64,000 nt of DNA from Paraflavitalea pollutisoli (lineage in GTDB: Bacteria; Bacteroidota; Bacteroidia; Chitinophagales; Chitinophagaceae): NCBI RefSeq assembly GCF_029360705.1, contig NZ_JARKMX010000001.1, forward strand, positions 496,001-560,000, given 5' to 3'. Every line of letters starts with the position of its first letter. Position 1 is the first letter of the stretch. A program made the position numbers and the translations under genes. Under the pieces are notes generated by a model that was not told the DNA's origin, made no database searches, and worked only from the letters and a program-made list of their open reading frames with translations. Of the stretch, positions 9,201 through 18,700 are shown piece after piece.

Positions 9201-10556
9201 TTACGGTAGTCGGCCGGCTGCACGCAGGTAATCTATACGTGCCACCACCGCGTCGTACAGGGAAGCGAAATAGTTGTTCTGCGCAGTTTTCAGATCGGCT
9301 TCGGCATTGGTCACTTCCAGGTTCGATCCTAAACCCTGTTCGTACTTGAGTTTGGTCTGGTTGTACACACGCTCGGCCAGTTCCATATTTTCCCGCTGCG
9401 TATCCATCGTGTAAAGCGCATTCGCCAGACTGATACGGGCCGTATCGGTCTCGGCCAGGATATTGTTCTTCAACCCTTCCAGGTTGTTTTGCGTTTTCTG
9501 TAATTCCAGTCTGGCGGTTTTGATCTTGGCATCTTTTGAAAGGCCGTCGAAGATGGGAACGTCGATCCGTAACCCTATATACGTGTTTTTGAACCAGGGT
9601 TGGCCGCTTTTGAAGAAGTTGAAACTATTACGTTGGGCGTTCTGGCTATAGGAAGCGTTAAACGATACCGTCGGCAGGTAACCCAGCTGGTAGCGTTTGA
9701 TATTATATTTATTCAGCTTCTCGATTGATTGCAGGGTTTGGTATTCCTTCCGGTCGGAAAACACCACACTGTCGGCCGGCAGCAGATCGCTTTTGATAGT
9801 CGTTTCGTTGAGCGTATCAGTCAGCACCAGCTCGTCTTTTACCGGCATACCCATCAGGTATTTCAGGGCTACATTACCGGTTTTTAGCTTGTTGCTGATC
9901 CGCACTTTTTCAGTTTTCAGGTTCGACAGATTGACGGAAACTTTGTCGACATCCAGCTGTTCCTGGAAACCGTTCTTGAACAGCTCGCGGGTATCGTGCA
10001 GCAACTTTTCCGTCCGGGTAATATTGATGTCGATGAGTTGCGCCTGCTTGTTGCCTACTACCAGCTGGTAATAGATCTTGTAGATATTGGCTTTAATAGC
10101 TTCCTGCGTAATACCCGCGTTGTTGGTAGCATATTCGATCGAAGCATCCCTTGCCTGCAGGCCAACAAAAACCTGGCCGTCGAACAGCAGTTGCTGCAGG
10201 TCGGCCCCATAGGTCGCATTGTAATTGGTACCGAACTGCACCGGAATGAAGGTGCCGGGCTGGCCGCCGAAAACCTCGCCCGGAATCAATTGCGTAGGGA
10301 TGTCGATGAACTTCGTGCCGGACACATAACCGTTGACCTGCGGTAAAGCGGCCGAAGTAATGTCCCGGTTGGTCTGTAATTGGATCTTAATATCGGTCAA
10401 GGCATTTTGTACCTGGACGCTGTTCTTGAGGGCGTAGTCGGCCGCTTGCTTGGCAGAAAGCTCGTGCCGTTGCTGAGCCACGCTCCAGTTCGTGATGAGA
10501 CTGGCCAGGAAAAGGAACAGCCAGTGCTTACTTCGTCTTACCCGATACGGTATCAT
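9201..10556 (-). CDS. TolC-family outer-membrane efflux channel
   Basis: The exit duct of the efflux system: a trimeric outer-membrane barrel with a periplasmic alpha-helical tunnel. The 451-residue product has a signal peptide ending near WSVAQQ. Two long helical repeats follow, as expected for the OEP family, including the typical KYEQGLGSNLEVTNAEADLKTAQ-like segment near residue 400. Its start overlaps the end of the tetR gene by 29 bp, which suggests translational coupling. No later in-frame ATG would keep the signal peptide, so the overlap is probably real rather than a misplaced start. Confidence 0.93.
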   Translation of the reverse strand: MIPYRVRRSKHWLFLFLASLITNWSVAQQRHELSAKQAADYALKNSVQVQNALTDIKIQLQTNRDITSAALPQVNGYVSGTKFIDIPTQLIPGEVFGGQPGTFIPVQFGTNYNATYGADLQQLLFDGQVFVGLQARDASIEYATNNAGITQEAIKANIYKIYYQLVVGNKQAQLIDINITRTEKLLHDTRELFKNGFQEQLDVDKVSVNLSNLKTEKVRISNKLKTGNVALKYLMGMPVKDELVLTDTLNETTIKSDLLPADSVVFSDRKEYQTLQSIEKLNKYNIKRYQLGYLPTVSFNASYSQNAQRNSFNFFKSGQPWFKNTYIGLRIDVPIFDGLSKDAKIKTARLELQKTQNNLEGLKNNILAETDTARISLANALYTMDTQRENMELAERVYNQTKLKYEQGLGSNLEVTNAEADLKTAQNNYFASLYDAVVARIDYLRAAGRLP

Positions 10557-11187
10557 GTTTTGCTTGTTTTAAACGTTCTTCTTTGTATTTAACGATGAGC
10601 TTATATCCTTTAGGAGATACCAGGCCAAAAACGTACAGCTCCAATATCTCTTTCGATACATCAGCCACGGTATATTTGGTAGGAGAGAAGAGGTCGGTGT
10701 TGAAGGGGATCATCAACGATTCAAGGCGGAAACGGGCCACCATATCAGCTGGCAGGTCTTCACGGTACAAACCCTCTGCCAAACCCCGGTCCAGGTTAGC
10801 CTTGATCGTCTGGAGCAAAAACTTGTTCTTGTGATCCATGAACTTCTGGAAAGCCCGGAAGTGGAATTTTTCCAGGTCATAGATCAGCATGGGGTTCATG
10901 TGGTGTAACTGAACCATCACCCGGTCGATGGTCAGGAAAATCTCGTGCACAGCATCCTTGGCATGGTGAGCAATATCCGTGCAGTCCTGCTGCATATCCA
11001 GCACGTCCGCTTCCACCACCGCTGCCACCAGTTCGTCCTTGTCCACAAAGTACTGATAGATCGTTTTCTTGCTCATGCCCAGCGCATTAGCAATGTCATC
11101 CATGCTTACACTACGGATACCATACTTCATGAAAAGCTCTTCAGCCTTCTGTCGTATCCGCGTCTTCGGAGTTGGTTCGGCGCTCAT
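10528..11187 (-). CDS. TetR/AcrR-family transcriptional regulator
   Basis: A 219-residue one-component repressor-type regulator. The N-terminal helix-turn-helix is clear: residues about 8-55 contain IRQKAEELFMKYGIRSVSMD, then DIANALGMSKKTIYQYFVDK, a classic TetR recognition helix with the KxTIYxYFxxKDEL ending. The remaining helical domain binds an unknown ligand. ATG 11187 is chosen because the upstream extension would overlap the intergenic operator. It is first in the unit tetR-tolC-adaptor-RND. A perfect 9-bp inverted repeat lies 25 bp upstream and is the probable binding site, implying autoregulation of the efflux operon. Confidence 0.93.
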   Translation of the reverse strand: MSAEPTPKTRIRQKAEELFMKYGIRSVSMDDIANALGMSKKTIYQYFVDKDELVAAVVEADVLDMQQDCTDIAHHAKDAVHEIFLTIDRVMVQLHHMNPMLIYDLEKFHFRAFQKFMDHKNKFLLQTIKANLDRGLAEGLYREDLPADMVARFRLESLMIPFNTDLFSPTKYTVADVSKEILELYVFGLVSPKGYKLIVKYKEERLKQAKHDTVSGKTK

Positions 11188-11211
11188 AGAATTAAGAAAG
11201 CATAAAACTAT

Positions 11212-11239
11212 GGAAACTTTTTGCGTTACGAAAGTTTCC
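11212..11239. promoter_or_regulatory. Probable TetR operator (inverted repeat)
   Basis: GGAAACTTT and AAAGTTTCC form a perfect 9-bp inverted repeat separated by 10 bp. It lies in the 107-bp gap between the divergent tetR operon and the DUF502 gene. A candidate tetR -7 element (TAGTTTTA, minus strand 11203-11210) directly abuts the repeat. Binding here would block the efflux promoter and possibly affect the divergent gene. Confidence 0.72.
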
Positions 11240-11267
11240 GTCACTTTTTTTTACCGCTCATCATCGG

Positions 11268-11275
11268 TAATTTTG
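11268..11275 (+). promoter_or_regulatory. -7 box of the DUF502 gene
   Basis: TAATTTTG matches TAnnTTTG and lies 19 nt before ATG 11295. A T-rich stretch 17-20 bp upstream could be the -33 region, and the TetR inverted repeat lies just beyond it. Confidence 0.5.
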
Positions 11276-11294
11276 TCGCAAATCACCATTATAC

Positions 11295-11936
11295 ATGAAG
11301 ACCAGGCATTTATTGAGGAAGTCGTTTCAGTATTTTTTACAGGGTCTCATCATCCTCGCGCCCATCGCCATCACCATATATGCAGTAACAGCATTATTTA
11401 ATTTCGTAGATGGTATCCTGCCCAGCCTGATACAGAAAATATTCCCGCACCTGATCGAAACCGACAAGGACGGAAACGCCGTTCGGTTTCCCGGTTTGGG
11501 ATTCGCGCTGGTCATGCTGATCGTCATCCTGGTAGGTTATATCTCACCGTCCTTTATTGTCAGCAGGTTAGTGGAACTGTTTGATAAAATACTCGAGCGC
11601 ACCCCGGGTATCAAGCTTATTTACAGCACCCTGAAAGATTTCTTTGAGGCCTTTGCCGGCGATAAACGCAAATTCGATCAGTCGGTACTGGTAAGCGTAG
11701 AATCGACCGACGTATGGCAGATCGGCTTTATCACCCAACAGGAACTGGGCGAGTTTGGCCTGGCAGAACACGTGGCCGTCTACGTGCCCCAATCCTACGC
11801 CTTCACCGGCCGCCTCTATTTCGTAAAACGCGACCGCGTACGCTTATTAACGGATATCAGCTCCACCGATGCCATGAAGTTTGCCATATCCGGAGGCGTT
11901 ACCCATATCGACGACGAACACGATAACAAGAAATAG
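11295..11936 (+). CDS. DUF502 family membrane protein
   Basis: A 213-residue inner-membrane protein of the DUF502 family. Two hydrophobic segments are visible at about residues 14-38 and 70-95. A conserved soluble portion follows, with LERTPGIKLIYSTLKDFFEA and VAVYVPQSYAFTGRLYFV; the family normally has a Pro/Gly-rich P-T-P-x-P-x-G version of the latter. Function is not known; related proteins in plants are the COV (continuous vascular ring) proteins. It is divergent from tetR and shares the intergenic region with the putative operator. Confidence 0.88.
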   Translation: MKTRHLLRKSFQYFLQGLIILAPIAITIYAVTALFNFVDGILPSLIQKIFPHLIETDKDGNAVRFPGLGFALVMLIVILVGYISPSFIVSRLVELFDKILERTPGIKLIYSTLKDFFEAFAGDKRKFDQSVLVSVESTDVWQIGFITQQELGEFGLAEHVAVYVPQSYAFTGRLYFVKRDRVRLLTDISSTDAMKFAISGGVTHIDDEHDNKK

Positions 11937-12002
11937 GACCAGAGAAGCCACGGGCAGTACGTGTACCTCCTGCCCGTGGCCATACCAATATATCGATTGC
12001 TT

Positions 12003-12968
12003 ATGAAGAAAACCACCTGCACAGCCTTGTTGCTGTGCCTTGCTCTGTACAGCTATTGCTGGGGCTTCTTTGCCCACCGCAAGATCAATGAAATGGCCAT
12101 CTACCTGCTCCCGCCCGAAATGATGGTCCTGTACAAGCCGCATAGTGCTTTCCTGCGTGAACATGCGGTAGACCCGGACAAGCGACGTTATATAGTCGCC
12201 GTCGAAGGTCCACGGCACTACATCGACATCGATCACTATGGAACCTTTCCCTACGATTCCTTGCCGCGCCAGTGGCACAAAGCCGTGGCTAAATACTCCG
12301 AAGATACCCTGATGCGATATGGCGTTGTGCCCTGGTGGATACAAACGATGGTGCACCGACTTACCGAAGCTTTCCGCGAAAAGGACCGGAATAAGATACT
12401 CAAGTTCTCCGCCGACCTGGGCCACTATATCGGCGACGCACATGTACCCCTGCATGCCTGCAGCAACCACAACGGCCAGCATACCGGGCAACACGGCATA
12501 CACGGCTTCTGGGAGTCACGTATACCGGAACTGCTGGCAGATAAGGAGTGGGATCTATGGATCGGCAAGGCTGCCTATATCGATAAGGTCGGCGATTTTA
12601 TATAGGATCGGGTGCTGGAAAGTGCAGCGGCAGCCGATACCGTACTTCGATCGGAAGCCCTGCTGACCCGGGAGTTTCCGGCCGATCAGAAATTTTCGTT
12701 CGAAGACCGCAACGGAGTCATTACCCGGCAGTATGCCGCCGCCTATTGCCGCCGGTACAATGACCGGCTCAATAGGATGGTGGAGCGCCGGATGAGGCAA
12801 TCCATCTTCGCCGTCGCCTCCTGCTGGTATACGGCCTGGGTCAATGCAGGCCAACCCGACCTGAAACAGCTGGTCGACCGGCCTTTTACTGCGGCCGATC
12901 TGGCTGCCTTCGAAGCCCTCAACCAGCAATGGAAAAAAGCGCCTTCACCAGCCAGGTCCTGCGACTGA
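12003..12968 (+). pseudogene. S1/P1-nuclease-like zinc-dependent phospholipase C family protein, interrupted by in-frame TAG
   Basis: The frame from ATG 12003 encodes a signal peptide, then WGFFAHRKINEMAIYLLP, where the mature N-terminal Trp and a His would be zinc ligands in S1/P1 and PLC-fold enzymes. The signature HYIGDAHVPLH and a HGFWESR segment follow. At 12603-12605 the frame reads TAG, then continues without shift for 121 further codons (DRVLESAAAADTV onward) to TGA at 12966. The continuation reads as normal protein: Ala-rich helices, RRYNDRLNRM, SCWYTAWVNAG. The text around the stop (VGDFI-stop-DRVLESA) would be restored by TGG (Trp), a single transition. The signature residues all precede the stop, so a 200-residue truncated product could form, but the C-terminal helical third would be missing. 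Sequencing error is the main alternative. Confidence 0.8.
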
Positions 12969-13108
12969 GATGGGTTTGAGCGAATTAGTCTACATATATA
13001 ATGGAATATTCTGCAGCTGGCCTCCAAACTACCCCTTTTGGGGACCGGAAAGCCGGAAACTATTAGTACCTTCGCCATTCTTTTTTTTAACAAGGAAACA
13101 TTAGTGCC

Positions 13109-14194
13109 GTGAAATCAGCGATCTACAACTTCAATGCTGGCCCCAGCATCTTGCCCAAAACAGTATTCGAACAAGCCGCACAGGCAGTCCTGAACTTCAA
13201 CAACTCCGGGCTCTCCATCCTCGAAATTGGTCACCGTACTGAAACCTTCCAGGCCGTCATGGACGAAGCAAGGTCACTGGTGAAGGAACTGATGCAACTA
13301 GATGCCGACCATGAAGTATTGTTCCTCCACGGCGGAGCCTCTACCCAGTTCTTTCAGATCCCTATGAACCTGCTCAACGACAACGAGGTGGCGGCCTACA
13401 CCGATACCGATATCTGGGGTGCCAAGGCCATCAAAGAAGCACGCCTGTATGGCCATGTGGAAGTAGTGGGTAGTTCAAAAGAAGACAACTACACCTACCT
13501 GCCCAAGAACATGATCATTCCCAAAACGGCGAAATACGTTCACATCACCACCAACAATACCATCTACGGTACCCAATGGCAGGACCTGCAGCCTTTTTAT
13601 GACGCAGGCGTACCCATTGTAGCCGATATGAGCAGCGATATCCTCAGCCGTTCACTCGACTTCAATAAATACGATCTCATCTACGCAGGGGCGCAGAAGA
13701 ATGTGGGTGCGGCCGGCGTCAACCTCGTGGTGGTGAACAAGAATATACTGGGTAAAGTGGATCGCAAGCTGCCGGTGATGATGGACTACCGCAACCACAT
13801 TGAAAATGGTTCCATGCTCAATACCCCGCCGGTATTCGCCGTATATGTTTGTATGCTGACCCTCCGCTGGCTCAAAGAGCAGGGTGGAGTACCAGCCATC
13901 GAAAAGATCAACGACCAGAAAGCGGCCCTCCTGTACAGCACCATCGACCAATTGCCCATCTTCAAAGGCACCGCCGCCAAAGAAGACCGTAGTAAGATGA
14001 ACGTGACCTTTGTGATGGACGATGCCAACCTGGAAAAAGAATTCCTGGCACTCTGCAAAGAAAACGGATTGGTGGGCGTGAAGGGATACCGCACCATCGG
14101 TGGCTTCCGTGCCTCCTTGTACAACGCGATGCCACTGGAAGGCGTACAGGCCCTCACGGCATTGATGAAAGATTTCGCACAACGTAAAGGATAA
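13109..14194 (+). CDS. serC: Phosphoserine aminotransferase
   Basis: SerC converts 3-phosphohydroxypyruvate and glutamate to phosphoserine and 2-oxoglutarate in serine biosynthesis, and also acts in PLP synthesis in some bacteria. The 361-residue class V aminotransferase shows YNFNAGPSILP at the start, the substrate-site GGASTQF, and the PLP Lys197 in YAGAQKNVGAAG. Length matches the family. The start is GTG at 13109: the product begins KSAIYNFNAGPS directly after it and no ATG is available. A TACCTTCG sequence at 13067-13074 resembles a -7 box. A DUF1015 gene follows 16 bp later, probably in the same transcript. No serA is seen in the window. Confidence 0.95.
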   Translation: MKSAIYNFNAGPSILPKTVFEQAAQAVLNFNNSGLSILEIGHRTETFQAVMDEARSLVKELMQLDADHEVLFLHGGASTQFFQIPMNLLNDNEVAAYTDTDIWGAKAIKEARLYGHVEVVGSSKEDNYTYLPKNMIIPKTAKYVHITTNNTIYGTQWQDLQPFYDAGVPIVADMSSDILSRSLDFNKYDLIYAGAQKNVGAAGVNLVVVNKNILGKVDRKLPVMMDYRNHIENGSMLNTPPVFAVYVCMLTLRWLKEQGGVPAIEKINDQKAALLYSTIDQLPIFKGTAAKEDRSKMNVTFVMDDANLEKEFLALCKENGLVGVKGYRTIGGFRASLYNAMPLEGVQALTALMKDFAQRKG

Positions 14195-14210
14195 ACACAA
14201 CGATAACCAT

Positions 14211-15440
14211 ATGGCATCCATACAACCATTTAAAGCATTAAGACCACAACCAGAACTGGCCAGCCAGGTAGCTTCCCGCCCTTATGATGTACTCAACAGC
14301 AAAGAGGCCCGTGAAGAAGCCGCCGGCAATGCCAACAGCTTCCTGCACATCACCAAGTCAGAGATCTCCCTGCCGGAGTCGGTCGATATCCATACCCAGG
14401 AAGTATACGACAAGGCTAAACAAAACCTCAACGCCTTTATACAGCGCAATGTGCTGTTTCGTGAAGACAAACCTTGCTATTATATTTACCAGCTCGTCAT
14501 GAACGGTCGTAGCCAGACGGGTCTCGTAGCCGGCAGTTCCGTCGATGACTATGAGCAGGACATCATCAAGAAGCATGAATTCACCCGCCCTGAAAAAGAA
14601 CAGGACCGTATCAACCATATCAAGACCTCCGGTGCACAAACAGGCAATGTATTCCTGGCATACCGCAACGTAAAAGAGCTCGATAAGCTCATCGACGATT
14701 GGAAGGCAGGGCACCACCCGGTGTACAACTTCACCGCCGACGACAACATCAGCCATACCGTTTGGGTGGTGAACAGTGACCAGGCCATCAAGGCGATCAC
14801 CGATATTTTCGCGACCCTGGTACCGGCTACCTATATCGCCGATGGTCACCACCGCGCAGCCTCTGCTGCCAAGGTGCGCAAAGCGCTCGGTGCACAGGCT
14901 ACACCAGAAGCCAACTACTTCCTGACGACCCTCTTCCCCTCGGATCAGTTGTACATCATGGATTACAACCGCGTGGTGAAAGACCTCAACGGACTGACAG
15001 AGGCTGAACTGCTGAAGCAGCTCGAAGCTGATTTTGCCGTGGAGAAAATCGGATCGGCCCTGGCGCCAGCCAACCTGCACGAGTTTGGTATGTACCTCAA
15101 AGGCCAGTGGTACAAGCTGACCTCCAAAGAAGGTACCTACACCACCGATCCTATCGGCGTGCTGGATGTCTCCATCCTCTCCAATAATGTGCTCGATAAA
15201 TTGCTCGGCATAAAAGACCAGCGTACCGACAAGCGCATCGATTTCGTAGGCGGTATCCGCGGTCTGGGCGAACTGGAAAAGCGCGTCAACAGCGGCGAAA
15301 TGGCGGTGGCCTTCAGCCTGCACCCCGTTACCATCCAGCAGTTGTTTGATATTGCCGACAGCGGCAATGTAATGCCGCCCAAAAGCACCTGGTTTGAGCC
15401 GAAGCTGCGCGACGGCCTGCTGACCCACCTGATCGGATAA
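14211..15440 (+). CDS. DUF1015 domain-containing protein
   Basis: A 409-residue cytoplasmic protein of the DUF1015 family. Typical segments are the opening IQPFKALRPQPELASQVASR, ASRPYDVLNSKEAREEA, and ATYIADGHHRAASAAKVRKAL with its conserved DGHHR. The family recurs next to serC and serA in Bacteroidota and other phyla, so a link to serine metabolism is inferred from neighbourhood; its biochemical role is not established. It lies 16 bp behind serC and is followed by an intrinsic terminator at 15467, closing a two-gene unit. Confidence 0.9.
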   Translation: MASIQPFKALRPQPELASQVASRPYDVLNSKEAREEAAGNANSFLHITKSEISLPESVDIHTQEVYDKAKQNLNAFIQRNVLFREDKPCYYIYQLVMNGRSQTGLVAGSSVDDYEQDIIKKHEFTRPEKEQDRINHIKTSGAQTGNVFLAYRNVKELDKLIDDWKAGHHPVYNFTADDNISHTVWVVNSDQAIKAITDIFATLVPATYIADGHHRAASAAKVRKALGAQATPEANYFLTTLFPSDQLYIMDYNRVVKDLNGLTEAELLKQLEADFAVEKIGSALAPANLHEFGMYLKGQWYKLTSKEGTYTTDPIGVLDVSILSNNVLDKLLGIKDQRTDKRIDFVGGIRGLGELEKRVNSGEMAVAFSLHPVTIQQLFDIADSGNVMPPKSTWFEPKLRDGLLTHLIG

Positions 15441-15466
15441 TGCATCGTTTCCGCATAACGTTTCTG

Positions 15467-15499
15467 AGCCTGTATCGACTTTTCGGTACAGGCTTTTTT
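15467..15499 (+). terminator. Intrinsic terminator of serC-DUF1015
   Basis: An 8-bp perfect stem AGCCTGTA / TACAGGCT with a 12-nt loop is followed by five further T. Confidence 0.85.
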
Positions 15500-15691
15500 G
15501 TAGATTTTAGCGTAGCCCGCTGCTACTTGTCCTTCGCAAGGTCTCGCGGTGCAGGTTCACTACCGTAGGCGCATCCGTTCGATGCCTATCAAAGTTTGAG
15601 CTTTCGGGTCTTTTCCCCGCCGCCTCGACTCCTTCCCCACCCGCCTTCCTCGACGGCCGCCTTTCCCCTTCCCATTCCCGATAATTTCTCC

Positions 15692-15699
15692 TATGTTTG
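15692..15699 (+). promoter_or_regulatory. -7 box of the FG-GAP lipoprotein gene
   Basis: TATGTTTG matches TAnnTTTG, 20 nt before ATG 15720. It overlaps an imperfect 16-bp palindrome (GTTTGTTTAAACGAAC, 15695-15710) that could be an operator. The rest of 15500-15691 is pyrimidine-rich and shows no gene. Confidence 0.5.
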
Positions 15700-15719
15700 T
15701 TTAAACGAACATTGCTGCT

Positions 15720-18700
15720 ATGAGCCCGACCCAATTACGCACCGCGTTGACAGTCTGCCTCGGTTATTACCTCCTGCTGACAACGGGCTGTAGAAGCAAT
15801 GAAGAAACGGTCAAAGATCCCCTCTTCGAAGTACTCGACCACAACAGCACCGGCCTGCATTTCGCCAACAAACTCACCCCCAGCAATGCCGTTAACATGT
15901 TGAAGTATATGTACTTCTACAATGGCGCCGGTGTCGGGGCAGGCGATTTCAACAACGATGGACGGATAGATCTTTTTTTTGCCGCCAACCAGCAACCCAA
16001 TCAGTTATACCTCAACGAAGGCAACCTGCATTTCAGGGATATTTCTGCCGAAGCCAACATTCCCCGGGATACAGCCTGGAGTACCGGCGTGTCGGTGGCC
16101 GATGTCAATGGCGACGGCTTGCTCGATATCTATATCTGCCGGGTAGGCAACTACGAAACCCTGCAAAGCCACAACCAGCTGCTTATCTGCACGGGCATTC
16201 AGCAGGGCATTCCCCAATACCAGGAGCAGGCAAAAGCCTACGGGCTCGATTTCTCCGGCTTCAGTACCCAGGCGGCTTTTTTCGACTATGACCTCGACGG
16301 CGACCTCGATATGTACCTGCTCAATCATTCACTGCGGTACAACAGCACTTTTCAGCCCCGTACCGCTTATGCCGGTACTTATGACAGCCTCTCGGGGCAT
16401 CGACTATTTCGCAACGATAAAGGGCATTTTACCAATGTAACCCGCGAGTCGGGTATCAACAGCTCCATTATCGGGTATGGCCTGGGGATAGCGGTGTCGG
16501 ATATCAACCTCGATGGCTGGCCCGACCTCTACATCGGCAACGACTTTCACGAAAACGACTACCTGTACATCAACCAGCATGACGGTACATTCCGTGATAC
16601 GCTGACGGGAAGCATCATGCACACCAGCCAGTTTTCCATGGGCGTAGATGTGGCCGACGTGAACAATGATGCCTGGCCCGAGATCATCTCCATGGACATG
16701 CTGCCTTCCGATCCGTATATCCTGAAGCGATCGCTGGGAGAGGACGCCTACGATGTGTTCTTTGCCAAGGTGAAACATGGATACAATTACCAGTATGCCC
16801 GCAATGCCTTGCAGTACAACCGGGGCAATGGGCAATTTAGTGAAGTGGGATTGTATGCCGGCGTGTATGCCACGGACTGGTCGTGGGCGCCCCTGTGGAT
16901 GGACTTTGACAATGATGGGTTGAAAGACCTGTTCGTCTCCAACGGTATTCCCAAACGACTCAACGATATCGATTACGTGACGTATGTATCCAATGAGGAG
17001 ATACAGCAAAAGATCCGCGCAGGGCAGATGGACGATAAGGAAATGTCGCTGGTCAATAAGTTTCCGGAGATCAAGCTGCCTAACCGGTTCTTCCACAACA
17101 AAGGCAACCTGTCGTTTGTCGACGAGGGCAAGCGGATTGCCAACAGTCAGAAGACCTATTCCAATGGGGCCATCTATGCCGACCTCGATAATGACGGAGA
17201 TCTCGATATCGTCGTCAACAACATCGACGAGCCGGCCCTGGTATACCGCAATACCTGCAACGACCAGCAGCCACATGGTTATCTATCGGTACAGTTAAAG
17301 GGCCCCGCTGGTAACACAAAAGCCATTGGCACTAAGGTGATCGTATATGCCCATGATGGCGTCCGGACCTATGAAAAGTTCCCGGTGCATGGCTTTCAGT
17401 CTTCGATGGAGTTGCCCTTGCACATCGGCCTGGATAGCGCTGAGATCGATTCAGCGTTCGTGGTATGGCCTGATAATACTTACCAGCCACTGACCCTGGA
17501 GCCTAGTCACCAACTGGAACTTCAGTACGTGCCCGGTAAGTGGCCGGCCTTCGACTACAAACGTCTTTCAGTCATAAAAAGCGACTTACATCCACTGGAG
17601 GATATTACTGCCGGTACGGGTTTGCAATACCGGCACCAGGAAAACAACTTTGTAGAGTTTGATCGCGAGCCGCTCATTCCGCATATGGTTTCCACCGAAG
17701 GGCCGGCATTGGCGGTGGGCGATATGAATGGAGACGGATTGGACGATGTGTTTATTGGAGATTCCAAATGGAAAAAGAACGTACTGTTCCTGCAAAGCAA
17801 GGGCGGACGTTTTCAGCGATCGCTGCAACCGGCGCTGGAAAATGACAGCACCTATGAAGATGTAGATGCCTGCTGGGTAGACGTCAACAATGATCGATAC
17901 CCCGACCTGGTGGTAGCCAGTGGCGGCAATGAATATTACGGGCACGATGCTTTTCTCTTACCGCGCGTGTACCTCAACGACGGCAAGGGGCATTTGACAA
18001 AGAAGGACGATGCCTTTGCCGATATATTCATGACAGCCTCCTGCGTGGCACCTTGCGATTTCAATGGCGACGGGTTTGTCGATCTCTTTGTGGGCGGCAG
18101 GGCGTTTCCGTTTGAGTTTGGTAAGCTGCCGCGATCCTATTTATTACAGAACGACGGTTCGGGTAAGTTCAGCGATGTCACGGCGAAGCAGGCGCCCGAT
18201 CTGCAGCAGCCGGGTTTCGTCACCCAGGGCAAGTGGGTCGATATCGATAAAGACGGTGACCAGGACCTCGTGATTTCCATGGAGTGGGATGGTATTGCGG
18301 CTTACATTAATGACAAGGGGAAGTTTACCCGCCAGTGGATCACGCAACGCAAGGGGTGGTGGAATTTCCTGTTGCCGGTAGATGTTGATCAGGATGGTGA
18401 TATCGACTTCGTGGCGGGCAACCTCGGACTCAATAGTCGGCTGACTGCTTCAGAAAAAGAACCGGTGCGCCTGTATTATGCGGATTTCGATGACAATGGG
18501 CGCAAGGAAACCGTAATGACCTATTACGTCGATGGTCGAGAGATACCCTTTGCCAATAAAGATGAATTGCAGCGGCAGATACCGGTGTTGAAGAAGCGCT
18601 TTTTGTATGCGGGCGACTTTGCTAAGGCGACATTGGATGAGTTGTTGACGGTAGAGAAGCTGAATGCGTCGGAGAAATTTTTGGCTGATTATTTCAGCAA

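Noticed and set aside
10528-10556. Frameshift between tetR and tolC-like genes
   Set aside because: The 29-bp overlap is compatible with both complete proteins; each has its expected start and end.
11948-11979. Inverted repeat CCACGGGCA / TGCCCGTGG as terminator after DUF502
   Set aside because: It is a real 9-bp repeat, but the loop is 14 nt and no T-run follows, so I do not call it a terminator with confidence.
13032-13043. CCCCTTTTGGGG palindrome upstream of serC as an operator
   Set aside because: Twelve bases of self-complementary sequence with no second site or known regulator; too short to claim.
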